Source: Hymenoscyphus infarciens (lineage: Eukaryota; Ascomycota; Leotiomycetes; Helotiales; Helotiaceae). Taken from it: a DNA stretch of 64,000 nucleotides. The position numbers and the translations under genes were made by a program. The notes under the pieces were generated by a model. The model was not told where the DNA came from. It was given only the letters and a program-made list of their open reading frames with translations, and ran no database searches. Shown piece after piece: positions 33,798 to 46,860 of the stretch (position 1 is its first letter; each line of letters begins with the position of its first letter). Where the stretch lies: positions 108,606 to 172,605 of the forward strand of contig LLCB01000109.1 of the NCBI GenBank assembly GCA_001414345.1, written 5' to 3'.

Positions 33798-36574
33798 ATG
33801 TTGTTTGTCAATCTGTGTTGGGTTCTTTGCACGATTGTGTTTTCCGTTGTTGCCCTGAAATCAAACCCCAACTTCGCGGCCGAGATCTCTCGGATCAACG
33901 AACTCCTAACCTCGGACAATGCAACCCTCACGAAGCGAGACGATGTTCCCGCTGGCTATGTTGCAGCTCCTTACTACCCCACGCCAAAGGGTGGATGGAG
34001 TGCAGACTGGACTGCGGCTTATGCTAAGGCCCAGGCCGTCGTATCCAATATGACACTAGCTGAGAAAGTCAATTTGACAACTGGCACAGGATATTTGATG
34101 GGACCATGTGTGGGAAATACTGGGTCGGCTCTTCGATTTGGGATTCCCAATTTGTGTCTGCAAGATTCCGCGCTGGGGATTGCGTCGACGGACAATGTTA
34201 CTGCTTTCCCTGCTGGGATCACAACTGGAGCGACCTTTTCCAAGGCATTGATGTACGCGAGAGGAGATGCAATTGGACAAGAAGCTCGTGGAAAAGGCGT
34301 CAACATTCAACTTGGGCCGACTGTTGGACCACTCGGGCGAAAGCCACGTGGAGGAAGAAACTGGGAGGGATTTGGAGCTGATCCCTCACTACAGGGAATT
34401 GGTGGAGCACAAACAATTCAGGGAATGCAAGCCAATGGAGTTATTGCAACCGTGAAGCATTGGATTGCGAATGAGCAAGAAATGTACAGAATGGATATTC
34501 CGCCACATGGATTGATGAAGGCAATGAGCTGCAACTTAGACGACCGAACTCTTCACGAATTGTACGCCTGGCCATTTATGGATGCTATCAAAGTCGGCGT
34601 TGGTGCAGTCATGGCAAGTTACAATGATGTAAATGGTAGCGCGGCTTCGCAGAATAGTATGTTGATCAACGGTATTCTCAAAGATGAGCTAGGTTTCCAA
34701 GGCTTAGTGAGTAAAAGCAGAGGCTTTTATCGGGTTACATGCTAATATACTACAGGTGATGAGCGATTGGCTCGCACAAATCGGTGGCCCCAGTTCCGCT
34801 TTAGCAGGTCTCGATATGGCTATGCCAGGCGACGGCAGTCTTCCCCTTATTGGAGTTGCTTATTGGTCCTACGAACTTAGTAGAAGTATATTGAACAGCA
34901 CTGTTCCTCTCGAACGTCTAAATGACATGGTTACTCGCATTGTTGCAACTTGGTATAAACTCGGACAAGACAAGGACTACCCACTTCCAAATTTTTCTGC
35001 GAACACTCATGATGCGGTTGCAGCGTGCTACCCTGCTGCGCTCGGAGGACCTAATTGTCTCGTAAATCAATACGTCAATGTTCAAGGTAGCCATGCAACT
35101 GTTGCTCGACAAGTCGCTAGGGAAGGTATTACTCTTTTGAAGAATGACAACAAGACACTTCCCTTGTCCACAAGTGCGGTTTTGAAAATCTTTGGCTCGG
35201 CTGCTCAAACTAATCCAGACGGAGCCAATGCATGTTCTCAACGCAGTTGCAACAAGGGCGTTCTTGGCATGGGATGGGGAAGTGGTAAGTCATAACAACC
35301 ACTCACCTCTTAACAACCACTAACTTTTCGAAGGAACTGCCGATTACCCATACATGGATGCCCCAATCGATGCCATTAAGCGAAAGGCTGCTGGAGTCAC
35401 GTACTACTCCAGCGACTCCTTCCCAAGTGGACTCACAGCTGCACTTGGGGATATTGCAGTTGTCTTCATCACCAGTGATTCTGGAGAAAATCAAGACACG
35501 GTTGAGGGCAATGCAGGAGATCGATCATCTAGTGGACTTGTCTCTTGGCACAACGGCGATGCTCTTGTCAAAGCTGCTGCTGCAAAATACGCAACAGTGG
35601 TTGTGGTGGTGCAAACCGTTGGTCCAATTCTCGTGGAACCATGGATTGATCTTCCAACCGTCAAATCCGTGGTTTTTGCCCATCTCCCTGGCCAAGAAGC
35701 CGGAAATTCATTAACTGACATCCTTTTCGGTGACTACTCGCCTTCTGGTCATCTTCCATACTCAATTCCCAAAAAGGAAGACGATTATCCCGCCTCGCTT
35801 AATCTCGTGGGATTCCAAGCTTTCCAAGTTCAGGATACCTTTACCGAGGGTCTTTACATCGATTATCGTTACTTAAACAAGAACAATATCGTCCCTCGCT
35901 TTCCCTTCGGTCATGGACTCTCATACACAACATTCTCCTACACCTCAATAAGTATCGCCTCTGGCACAGCAGTCACAGCTCTCCCACCCGCCCGAAAAGC
36001 AAAAGGTTCAACCCCGGCTTACAGCACCGCCATCCCCCCAGCTTCAGAAGTCGACTGGCCTGCGGGATTCAGTATCATCTGGCGCTACTTGTACCCTTAC
36101 CTCGATAACCCCGAAACCATCACCCCCTCGCCCTTCACCTACCCAGCAGGCTACAGCACAACCCCCAAACCCGACCCCCCGGCGGGCGGCGATCAAGGAG
36201 GAAACCCCGCTCTCTACGACATAATGTTCACCGTCACTGTAACAGTAAAAAACACCGGCACCGTCCCCGGAAAAGATGTTGCGCTGTTATTTCTCCAACA
36301 TCCTTCTGATTCCATTTACGACACACCAATCATTCAACTGCGCAACTTCGAGAAGACGGATACGCTTGCTGTGGGTGACAGTCAAACGCTAAATATTGAT
36401 GTTACGAGGCGGGATTTGAGTGTTTGGGATACGAAGTTGCAAAATTGGGTTATTCCTGTAAGCACTAGTCAGCCGTTTTTGTTTTGGGTGGGGAATAGTA
36501 GTGGGAATTTGACGACGGCTTGTGAGAGTTTGAGTAAGACCTGCTCTGGGGGTAGGAATTCACCTGTCGTTTGA
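33798..36574 (+). CDS. Secreted GH3 beta-glucosidase
   Basis: Exons 33798-34706, 34756-35284 and 35334-36574 give 892 residues; both introns are 49 bp. A signal peptide is visible (hydrophobic core [17 protein letters not shown]), followed by a likely KR processing site near residue 51. The GH3 N-terminal barrel contains [20 protein letters not shown], the KHWIANEQE segment and the nucleophile motif VMSDW (Asp ~307). The second domain includes [13 protein letters not shown] and the [10 protein letters not shown] loop expected to supply the acid/base residue. [12 protein letters not shown] leads into a C-terminal fibronectin-III-like domain ([20 protein letters not shown]). Several N-x-S/T sites suit a glycosylated extracellular enzyme that releases glucose from cello-oligosaccharides. 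A ~110-residue Pro/Ala-rich insert sits between FGHGLSYT and the FnIII part. The exact subfamily and substrate are not certain. Confidence 0.94.
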
Positions 36575-37682
36575 GTTCATGGTGGGAAAGTGAGAGGAGA
36601 AATGAGGTTATGGAGATTTGTTGGGAGTAGATAGTGGACGTAATTTTACTGATTTTTATCATACGCTCGTCATCGTCGTTACCATACTAATACACAGAAA
36701 ACTTTGAAAGGATGGAGAAGGGCTAGCAAATAATAAAAAAGCTCCTGTTAACTATGATCTATCCAGACTGATTGACTTCTCGGGTAAGGTACCGATAACG
36801 GACGAACTATGCACCTCAATCCCAGAGAGGATAGAGAGGGGTAGGTAACACTTGAGTGGCGGGACCTTTCTCACAGCGGACTAGCTTACTGGGGACTCAC
36901 TCGATAGCTTACGTGGTTTATTGTTGGCTTACCCGCTGAAAAGAAGTTAGAGAAGAAGGGGGTGGGGATTTCAATGTAACCTCCCGCTTATTGGAGGAGG
37001 AGAGTTGGGAACAAAGACTCCATATCCCCTTCAATGCTACAGTGGAGGCTGTGGGTGCTTGTTGATGGTGCGATATAATCGAGTCAATAAATATAAAGCA
37101 TCTCCAAGGTGGAACGGCTTTCATTGGTTAGATTGACTCGCATCAGCCGCAAGGACCCACAGCGTCCTCTGTAGCACTAGAGGGGGTATCATACAACTTA
37201 ACCCAAGTCTTTACAAACAATTCACTCGGGCCGAGAAGTATCGATATTCCCCAAAAATAAATACTCTTTAGAACCAATACGCAGTGATTCTTAACAAAGG
37301 TGAACTAAGCGAAAATGGAGCGTGATATTTTGTCTGCGTTTTTCGGGAGGGATCCGAGAACCTCTTAGCTCAGGGAAGATGATAATTGACCTTGACAGTA
37401 ATCAGCATTCTCTACAGAAGTTTACTATGTAATCAACTGTTACTTCAAAACAAAAACAATTGTCGCTTTCTTGGGGTTGACAAGCGAGGTTGTGTCGCAA
37501 AAAAGAATTCTACATTCAAGGAACATGAGTTCACACAAGTTCTAGGATGACGACGAAGAACAGACTTTTGAATTTATATAGCCATATATTCAAGTACCAA
37601 TTGCCCTTTCATGGGGGTTGAAATCCTTTTTTCTATGTTCGGAAATCCCGTCTCTCCAGTTGTATACATTTGCGAACAGAGA
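36575..37682. other. Intergenic region between converging genes
   Basis: About 1.1 kb with no supported coding sequence. It holds the 3' flank of the beta-glucosidase and of the small membrane protein gene. Frames here are short and random-looking. Confidence 0.45.
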
Positions 37683-38173
37683 TCAACTGCCGTGACTCGG
37701 AGCGTAGGCAGGTTGGGGAATTTGGGGTAGTTCGTGTGCCGTCTCTGTAGATGGATGCGTCAGTAAAGGTGATAGAAACGAGATTGTGACGATCATAGTA
37801 AAGCACTTACTTTCACTCCCTTCTTCCATCATGATTTCTTCTTGACGTCCCGTATTCAATTCTAGTCCACCATCCGCCTCTAGATTTCGTCAATTAAGTC
37901 CATAAATTCAAACATAAATAGCGTCGACGACATACCACGCTGACGACGACGGGATCTCCGTATCTCCACCCATGTAGCTGCCCCCAAAAAGACTGTTACT
38001 ACTCCGAAAAAGTAGTTACCAGAACACTGGTAATATCGATTGTGTCGCTTGTGGAGACTGGGGGACATACAACCTATCAGTTGAACGGACGAGTAAAGAG
38101 TGATAACTGTCGAAGTACTTGCCCATTGTATGTACCGGATCTTAGTGCAGTATTCGTATTTACTTGGTTGCAT
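37683..38173 (-). CDS. 3' exons of a small single-pass membrane protein, unrecognised
   Basis: Three exons join in phase at the 3' end: one ending at 37936, then 37879-37811 and 37744-37683. The first contains a transmembrane helix (NYFFGVVTVFLGAATW) and a stop-transfer basic cluster (EIRRSRRRQRG). The next encodes EADGGLELNTGRQEEIMMEE and the last TAHELPQIPQPAYAPSHGS before TGA. Introns are 56 and 66 bp with GTATGT/TAG and GTAAGT/CAG. The layout, a helix followed by a basic cluster and a short acidic/proline cytosolic tail, is that of a type I membrane protein. The extracellular part probably lies upstream on the minus strand (38040-38660, where cysteine-containing frames occur), but I could not join it, so the left limit of the gene is open and the start given is only the last ATG. 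No family is recognised. Confidence 0.45.
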
Positions 38174-39792
38174 TTGGGTTTGGACCTTTTGGTGGGGCTA
38201 GAGATTAATCCCATATTTATAGGAAACTGTCTTTTCGATCAATGGCGCAAGCTGGAAGACCCCTAGAACAAGTCTCAGTAAAGCTAGCCTCAGTGAGGGC
38301 CTGCATGTGGATGGGAGGAGGTTCGGGATTGCTTGGTAATTCGACATGAAGAAAGGCATTGGCACCAAAGACAAGTTCTCGTCGTACAATACTGCAACTG
38401 AACGACACCACCGGTGGTGGCGTTCGTTGTTCAATCAGAGTGCAAAGCGTTGGATTCTTCGCCGTGTTCTGTCTAGGAAGACTCATCCACCATGAGGTAG
38501 CTATCTACTACCGGGAAGCCGAATATGCAAGTGGCAAGTGCTCCGTATATGATATATGATTGCAATGTAGGATGGTAGCACTTTGACAAGAATATTTCTC
38601 GATATAGATCTTTTATCGTTGCACTTTGCAAATAAAGCAAGGACTCATACTGTTCTTGCATAGTAGCTTGATCAGTTGTTTGCAGATATCGGGGAGGTGC
38701 AGAGGATCAGCCAAAAAGGAGGGGCAGCCACCTATCAGGAATGCTCCCATCGTCGGCTGTATAAAAGAAAAACCTAGGGCACGTCTCTGCATAAGGCTTA
38801 CTTTCCTCTTACACCAGGGGTTGTCACTACTCTGTACGCACCGGCCAGCCTTACTAAAAATTAGTATATACTCTAATTAAATTAATTACCGACTACTACT
38901 ACTACTACTACTACTACTATAAATCACTTCTAATAGACTTCCCTCTATATAAAGCAAGCTTTACGTATCTTATAAGTTTCTTAAGAATCTTATTCTAGAT
39001 TCTTTTATCCTAAGAACTAAGAAAAGTCTAGAGATTAAGTTAATAAGAGAGGCGGTGAGCTATTCTGACCACATTACTCTGCCCGGACGGCTCCAAATTA
39101 CCTGACCAAGTAGCCTGGTGCTTGGGTGCGGGCACCCGCACCTACAGAGATGCATCGCGGAGCAAGACTTGAGTGCCCCGTCTGCAAATAGCTAGGGGCT
39201 GCGTGAGCTTCAATTACCTAGTTCTCTCGTTCAGTAGCACCTGCAAGCACTAGAAATCCTGGTCTCATCCCGGCGGACAAAAAAAGTAGCAGCACAATTG
39301 AGGTAGGACCCTGCTAAAATCGCAACACGATAACTTAACAACCACTGATTGTAAAAAGATAAAATAACTATGAATAGATGCGCAAGATTTTCTTTACTTT
39401 TTCAATAAGCTTTTTAAGAGTTTTTTTTCCATATGGGTTGTGTTATGTGCGTTAGTATTTCTTGAAGCATAAAGTAATAGTGCCACTTATTTTGTCCACC
39501 GGGAGGCAAGTAGTTGTGTGCTATAGAATTTGCCCCCCGCCTTTTGGACACCGAGAATACTCTCTAAACAACGTAGGAAAACCAGGGAATTGGGAGCAGA
39601 CTTCTCTTCATTGAAGTAAGAACTTTAAGTCAGATTATATTCATCATGAAACGTGGATTTCAAATTACCATAATACATCGTAACCAAAAAAAAAGTACAC
39701 ATACACACCCCGGATCCATATGCATAACTCCATAATGTTTGTCCATATCGTCGTAAACTGCCACTGAGTTCGTAGTGGCATGGCAAAATAAT
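38174..39792. other. Intergenic stretch with a small AT-rich, repeat-bearing core
   Basis: It probably includes upstream exons of the small membrane protein (38174-38660). An AT-rich patch at 38850-39060 contains a (CTA)n microsatellite at about 38892-38920. Just after it, 39125-39142 is a GC-rich hairpin (GGTGCGGG-CA-CCCGCACC). The segment 39060-39300 is unlike its neighbours and may be the remnant of an insertion. No gene is supported in the rest. Confidence 0.4.
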
Positions 39793-41231
39793 TTATTTTG
39801 TCTTCTTTGCCTCTGCCTCATTCCATGGGTGCTTGATTGTTAAGCACCAGATGTCAAGATAGTCGCAGATTGTGACGATGACATCGACCTGTTGTTTGTT
39901 AGATAATGGAAGACTGGTTTGGGAGTTTGTACTTACAACGAAGCTTCCATAAACACCAATCGCCATGCCCAACATGGAGAACATGTAGGCAACCTGGTAT
40001 CCCCCATCACCCAAAGCGCTTGGCCATCCGACACCGATATGGGTTTGTAAAAAGGGCCCCAAGGAATCGAATACACCATACGCCAAAGGCAAAACCAGAA
40101 CGTTGTAGTATGGGAAATCCAACTTGACAAGATGTGCTGTGATCATTTGACCAACAGAGTAGGCGTTGACGAGTCCAGCGAAGACAACAAAGGGCACAAG
40201 GTGGTTGTATAAGATTTCAGGGTTGAGGTAGAGGTAGGCAGGAATCAAAGTCCAGGTTGCGAAGAAGGGAACGAGACCCAAAAGCGCACCTCGAGATTTA
40301 TCACCTCTCTCGCGACGAGCGCTGATAACGTTCAGAGATCTATAATTCAAGATCAGCATTTTTTTTCTCCCAGATCAAGTGAGGAATCGGGTATTCTTAC
40401 GATTGAACAGTGTTCAGAACCAACACGGAACCACCTTGTAGGATATACCACTCATTGAAAGCCAAATTGTAGATGAAATCGGGAATGAATGCGAAATGGG
40501 GGACGCCCACGGTTTGAAGCATCGATTGTTGCCAGAAGCTTCCACCGCCCATGAAACCCGTGAACGCATATACAAGAGTGAGGATGACGATTCCTTCCAC
40601 CGGTCCAGAAACTATGCCCAGCGTAAGGGTCTTGGTGTGGTATTCGTCCCAGGTTTGTACGTAGAAGGTTAAAAGTGCTACAAATTGTTAGCAGAAGTTC
40701 CAGAAAAGGACCTGAAAGAGAGACACATACCACCAAACAATACGAGGACCGTCTTCCAACCCATGCCAAAGTTTTGTGAGGCAGCAAATATGAGGACCTC
40801 GAGAGAAGTATTCAAAGCATCAACGCCATGATCGAAAAGCTCGCCGAGGGGACCGCTCTGGTGTGTTCTTCGTCTGCGAATGCATTAGTATACCATAGAA
40901 CATCTTTCCCAGCAAATACATACGCTTGCGATCCATCCACAGCGTCGAAAGTCTGGTATAGAAAGAGCCCAATGGACCAACTGAAATAGACCCAGGGCGG
41001 GCAATCCTGGTCCAGGGTTGGTGTATACCACAACAACGTCAAAACGTTGAGAATAATGAAACTGAATCCGGAAAGAGTGATAAGATTCGGTGCCATAGAC
41101 ATGGGGAAACACTCTATGACGAAGTTGGTGTAGAAGGGCTTCAAGACATATCGCGAGAGCAGAGAATGGTCAACGCCAGAGTATTTGTACTCCTTCAGCG
41201 CCGGAAGCTTTTCCTGTCGCACGTAGACCAT
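39793..41231 (-). CDS. EPT1: CDP-alcohol phosphotransferase (choline/ethanolamine phosphotransferase)
   Basis: Exons 41231-40924, 40873-40731, 40677-40401, 40339-39937 and 39888-39793 give 408 residues, with introns of 48-61 bp. The family signature D-G-x2-A-R-x8-G-x3-D-x3-D is complete across the first intron: D99-G-x2-A103-R104, G113, D117 and D121 (QSGPLGELFDHGVDALN). Multiple hydrophobic segments follow, about seven to ten helices, ending in KHPWNEAEAKKTK. The enzyme transfers phosphocholine or phosphoethanolamine from the CDP-alcohol to diacylglycerol in the ER membrane, the last step of the Kennedy pathway. Sequence alone does not tell Cpt1 from Ept1; many filamentous fungi have a single dual-specificity enzyme, so the symbol is provisional. 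About 390 bp separate its start codon from the end of SEC21. Confidence 0.9.
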
Positions 41232-41620
41232 CGTTGCTGAAATGCTGGATTTTCTGATACGGCAAAGAGGTGAGATGTACCCGTGGTGGTTGAGTGCTGG
41301 GCAGGAGGAATACTTTTCGCAGGTGAAAGACGCGCCCGCCAAGCCCCACGTCATTTCACCCGTAATTCAAGGAATCTGGCAAAAAGGGGTCCGGAGTCTC
41401 GACTTGTATTTATTCACAGTGACATGTCTTCTAGATAATTTTAATTTGAATCCTGACAGCTACTACATCTTTATTCTCATGGAATTTATTGGAATTTTTA
41501 TGACCCTGTGGACTCCGCTTAGACTGAGAAAAGCCAATATCTTGTGTGGCTTTCGAAATCCGTAATCTAGACATCATTCAGATGCATCATCAATGCTCAA
41601 CTCCATAAACCCGCCATACC
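41232..41620. other. Promoter region of the phosphotransferase gene
   Basis: These 389 bases lie between the phosphotransferase start and the SEC21 stop, both on the minus strand. No coding sequence is supported. A frame extending the phosphotransferase upstream to 41354 encodes non-family residues and was not used. Confidence 0.45.
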
Positions 41621-44568
41621 TTAAGCAACAGACCCAATAACCAACGCGGCAATCCCTTCCTCATCACTGCGAACAACAATCTTACTTGTAACTCCAGACT
41701 TCGTGGAGTATGCCATCCTAATGTTGGCCACAACCTTTCCACCCGTAACAGTCTTTCCAAATAGTTTGAGGGTGTGCGTTGTTGTGTTGACAGGTACATC
41801 GGTACCATCCAACGGTTGTAATGAGAGAGTTTTTGCGAGCTGTTCGGTGGCATCTGGGTACTTTAGTAGCTGTCTTCCACGAATCTTCCATGCGAACTTA
41901 CCTGCAATGCTCTTGACACCACTGAGCTGTAGAGTCTCCTCTGCTTCTTCGCCGGCCGCACCAACCTGCTCCCAGATGTGGTTAAAGTTACCAGCAAAAG
42001 CTGGGACAACATAATCACTCCCGTGGAGCTCGAGATCTTCGACTTGGTATTCATCATCATAGCCACTTTCTTCGGGCTCTCCAGTCGTAGGATCAATCTC
42101 TTTCGTCGTAAACTTCAAAACATTGGTGAAAGTACTGGCCGAGAATGATCCTTCCCCGTTAACCTTCTTGAATGAAACATAGATAGTTCCCGGCTCATCA
42201 GTGACAAGTTTGGCGGCGGGAATAATGAAGTCTTCTTCAAGCTCTTCCTCATCTGAGGGGGTGGCCACAACGGAAACATCTTCAAGAACAGTATCCGGGA
42301 GTGTGTTTTTGACTTCGTATTGGAGAACAATATGCTCCTTGAAGATGTGCTTAACAACGCTGACGACATATTCTGTTTCGGATTCCGTCAATTCAACCAC
42401 AGACGACGACTTTAACACGCTGCCATATGATTTCATTTCTGGTATCCGGAGGAGTTCTTGCTGGTATTTCTGAGCGGTAGCGGAAGCCGATGCCACAGCT
42501 TCAGCACTTGATGGCGCAGCTTTGGTAGGTCCAGCCTTGGGGGCCTTGATGGTAGGTGTGACAGTTGTGAGTTTCTTGGATCGGTCTTCTGCATCTGCCT
42601 GCTCCTTGGTAACAACTGGAATTGCGGTAATGTCGAAGGGGACGTCAAAAGTGGACTTGTCATCCGCAGTGACATACATGACCAACTGATGCTCAAAATA
42701 TGGAAGAGCGAAGGTGTTTTCTATTGCGATGTTAGTTGGTTATCAGGAAAATAGACTGGGTTTGAGCTTACCATTCTTGACGAATCGATCAGCCATCTCA
42801 TCCGGCTCCTTCATCAATCTCAAGTTCAAAGCCGCCCGATCACGGACCTCATCATCGACATCGTCCAAGCATCGTGTAAGAAGTACCGTAACGCTGCGCT
42901 TGACTTCTGGGTCCTTTTGGCCGACTCCAAACTTGGCAAGGGCAGTGACAGCGGCAGCTCGAACGATGGCGTTCTCAAGCACAACACGATTGTAAATGTA
43001 TCGTATGTACTTTGTAGGTTGTGATGTTTTTGGTCCCTCCAATCCCAGGAGATGCAAGATGCGGACGGCGAGTTTTGTAAACTCACAATCTTCGATAAAT
43101 TCGCAAAGATGCGCCAAGGCATCCTCTTTAGAATCCGGCACGAATTTGATTAAGTCAAACATGCTTTCTACAACAGCTCGTTTGAATTCGTATCCTCCTT
43201 CATCACGCAAAATTCCACTTAAAAATGCAAGCATACCCGCCTGCTTGCTGGGGAATTTTAAACACAGAGTCCGGATGGCCTCCACAATAGTAATTTTGAA
43301 CTCGTCTGTAATGTCTGCCATGAAGCCTTGAATTTGTTTCATCAAACGATCCACACTAGCTTCATTGCCAGTTTTAAGAAGGGTGGTGATGGCGAAGGTA
43401 GCAATTGAACGGTTAGAATTAGAGATAAGAAGCTCGATGTCTGGATTGCAAGAGTGAACGGCTTGTGGTTTGAACGAGGCGAAGTTGTGGAGGATACGAA
43501 TAGCAGCAAATTTTGTGACTGCTCTCGGTGAAGTCAAGAACAGCTGGAGAACATGAATGGCTTGGGTAACTTCAGTATCAGTGACATCTCGCATGTCACA
43601 AATTGCCTTTGCAGCCTCGAAATTAACCATCTCACTCTTATGTCGGAGCCAGCCGTCCAAAAGTTGCATCATGGGTCTTCGGAGTTGTGGGTCCTCCTCT
43701 GCCAATTGTGCTGCAAGTCGGACAAGCATAACAGTAGCAGCCGGGCTCTTTACAGCGCCTGCTACGCCAAATTGCTGAACCAATTTGACCAACGCCATCC
43801 TGTCGTGCATTCTCATTTGGTAGAGCAATCCAATGGCGTGGTATTGTGACATTGTGGAGTTGTTGACCGGTTGCTGACTGCTGGAAGTAGAAAATCCTAG
43901 AGAGAATCCGCCAGATGACTTGGTAGAGCTTGCTGCTTCTTGGGTTTCGCTTTGCCATCTTCTAACAACGTCTCGCGCAATAGGAAGTAGGTGGTATGAG
44001 GAAACGAGGGCCGCGGAGGAGACTGAGGGGTTCTTGTCGACAATTGCTGTCTTCATGACACGCTCGATACTTTGGACGGTGGAGCCCTGCCAACGTTAAT
44101 TCGGTCCCTTTCCAAATACTGATCTCGTCTTACATCAATAATACGGCACAAGGCTCGAATGGCGTTGGGTCTATAAATCGCATCGGTTCCACCACCAGTA
44201 TCCTTCATAATCGTGCTTGTAACCATAATGATATCCTCCGCCGAATGAGCCAACTCCTTGATGATCAAGTGGACCATCTGCCGTAAGCTGGCATCTTTAT
44301 TCTGGAACAGCTTTGAGATTCCGAAGAAGAGGGTCGTCGCCTCGTTTGTGGGGAAGCGCTCGCCGGTATAGAGGAGTAGGGCAATTTTGGTAAGGAGGAC
44401 TCGGCATCTTCGAGGTTGTATTGGGGATGAATTGAACAATCGCGCTGGAGGGTGTCAGTTGAAGCTTGAGGAGGGGGGAACACCTGGCGGACCTTCTTGG
44501 AAGACAGAGGTTCTATCGACCCGCATGATTGCTGAATCGCCATCTTCGTCTTTCTTGCTGTAACTCAT
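41621..44568 (-). CDS. SEC21: Coatomer subunit gamma (COPI)
   Basis: Exons 44568-44493, 44444-44134, 44086-42772, 42720-41902 and 41853-41621 give 917 residues, the usual length. The N-terminus MSYSKKDEDGDSAIMRVDRT is the Sec21 start. It is followed by an alpha-solenoid adaptin-type region (AIGLLYQMRMHDRMALVKLV, SPAATVMLVRLAAQL, GYEFKRAVVESMFDLIKFVP). After a linker (residues ~520-600) comes the gamma-COP appendage, ending IVVRSDEEGIAALVIGSVA. The protein is part of the F-COPI subcomplex that coats Golgi-to-ER vesicles. The 48-bp fourth intron (41854-41901) has a length divisible by three and no stop, so it could be mistaken for coding. Splicing restores SIADATEQLAKTLSLQPL, the conserved family sequence. 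The start lies only ~190 bp from the AT-rich isochore. Confidence 0.96.
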
Positions 44569-44760
44569 GATAATGGAGGTCCGCTCCTCAGCTTCATGAA
44601 TTACAAAGAAAGTGTTGGGGTTATGGTAGAGTTGGGGCGGGCTTTACTTGGGAAGTCGCAACCATGCGCAACGTAGCCAAATCCGCCGTGTCCAATATAA
44701 GCGAGCGGATATTCTTGGCAACAGCGGGTATCCGGCAGCCCTGCGATGCGATAACTCTAT
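44569..44760. promoter_or_regulatory. SEC21 upstream region abutting the AT-rich isochore
   Basis: About 190 bases of normal composition separate the SEC21 start from the abrupt AT-rich boundary near 44755. Any SEC21 promoter must lie here or extend into mutated repeat DNA. Confidence 0.55.
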
Positions 44761-46539
44761 CTATTAAAAGAGTTTAGAACTATATAGAACACAGCCTAAT
44801 CAAGGCTCTTATTAGAGCTTTATAAGGAATATTTAGAAGTTAGTTAGTATTAAAAAGTAATAATATTCTATATAGAGATAACTTTATTATATTTAAAAAG
44901 TATTATATAAACTTATAAAGAACTTAGAATAAAAAGAGTACTCTCTTAGAGTTATAAATACTTACCTAGAATTTATTAAGAAAATTATATAATTTTATCT
45001 ATTTTTTAGAAAATACTAAGACTAAGTATTCTATTAGCTCTTAGCTAAAAGAACTATTATTCTCTAGATTAACTATTTTTCTACTAATAATTAATATATT
45101 ATTAGTTATTCTTAGAAATCTAGTATTAATTAGATTATTTAATATAATATAATAACTATCGTAGATCACTCTAATATATTACTAGTAGTATCGTTATCTA
45201 AGTCTAATTTAAATAAAGTTTTATAAACTCTAAAATAACTTATAAAAAAAGATTTTAATACTCTTAGTTATTATATAATTACTACTACTTCTCTCTTATT
45301 TATACTACTTATAAACTCTATTTAAAAAGAAGTAAATTCTTAAAATAATCTTATATATAATACTTTTTTAATATAACTAATATATTATATACTATTAATT
45401 AATATATCTAGTAATATATAAAACCTAAGTTTCTAATCTTTTAACTAAATAGTAAAATTTCTCTAGTTAGTATATAAAAAGAGTATTAATAGTTATAAGT
45501 TAACTTTAATAATATAAGCTAGTATAAAGTGTTTTAAGTCTTACTAGACTATATTAAATTATACTTTTATTATTTACTAAAGTAAGTATTATTACTTTTT
45601 CTTATCTTTATTATAAAAAGATAATTTTAAGCTAAAATATAAGAATAGAAATAGTAAATTACTAAACTTATTATAAGTTATATAAAGAAAAGTATTATAT
45701 TTCTTTTGAATATTATTCTATTATATATATAATCTTTTATTCTAATTTATAAAGTATTTATAACTAATAGTTTATTATTTAGATTGAAATTTTTACTTTT
45801 TATTATTATATATTTTAGTAATAAAACTATTATTTTCTTTTAGTAGTTATTATTCTAGATTTCTTAATATAGATATTTATAATAGTATAAAAAGTATACT
45901 ACTAATAAAGAGATAAATAGAAGTATATTTAAAGTAAGTAATAAATATAAATACTAGACTTAATACTAAGACAAAGACTAAATTAGCGTTTTATATTATA
46001 AGAGATTAGACTATATAAAAGTCTAATTATATTCTAGTCTAAGACTTAAATAATATAGATAATAATAATATCTATAATAATAATATCTAAAGTCTAACTA
46101 GTAAGTTATCTAGTAATTCTAGATTATAATAGCTCTTTATTTTAAATAGCCGAGTTTACTTATTATATTTATATAGTTTTAATACTTAGATAAAGGTTTT
46201 AGCTCTTATATAAGCTTTTAGAATTTTATTCTTTTATATTATCTAAATTAGAAAGGTATTAAGCTTCGGTTTTAGATCTTTTAATACTATTTAATCTCTT
46301 ATATATAGATACTAACTCTTCTATAGTTAGAAAAGACTTAATTTAGTCTTTTCTTCTATATTAGTATAATAGCACGCTTTTCTGAATTATTAGTATTCGT
46401 AAAAATACTAATACTCGATATCTCTAAGTACTACTAATATCTCTAGGCTAAGATTATAAATAACTACTACTTATATAATTAAAATACTAAAGGTATTAAT
46501 ATCTAATATTTATATATAGAAGAGATTAAGGTTTAGATA

Positions 46540-46860
46540 TTATATATTTAGCTTTTTAGCTCTTATTATTTAGTATTAGCTATATTAGATAAAGCTTAGT
46601 TATTATTATTATTAGAACTTAGTAGCTTCTAACCTCTTATATATAGACGTTTATATTTAGTATAGAAGAGAGATAGTTTTTTCTTTTCTTCTATATTAGA
46701 GCCTAGTATTTATATATATTATTCTACTAAACGTACTCTTATATATCTCTTCTATAGTAGTATATATTTCGTATTATTATATAAAAAGGAAAAACTCTTC
46801 TTTACTAGTAATAGTATAAATATTATTATTATTCTTACGCTACGTAGGCTATAGGCCGAG
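46540..46860 (+). repeat. Repeat related to 62870-63110 (left copy)
   Basis: Segments such as CCTCTTATATATAGA(C/T)GTTTAT, AGAAGAGAGA(T/C)AGTTTTT, TCTTCTATA(T/C)TAGAGCCTAG and TAGTAGTATATATTTCGTA occur in the same order here and at 62930-63100, in the same orientation. They may be LTRs or other parts of one repeat family; a weaker related block lies at 46290-46390. Confidence 0.6.

Noticed and set aside
39060..39300. Possible tRNA or other RNA gene around the GC-rich hairpin
   Set aside because: No cloverleaf, A/B box or terminator could be drawn; only the single hairpin is visible.
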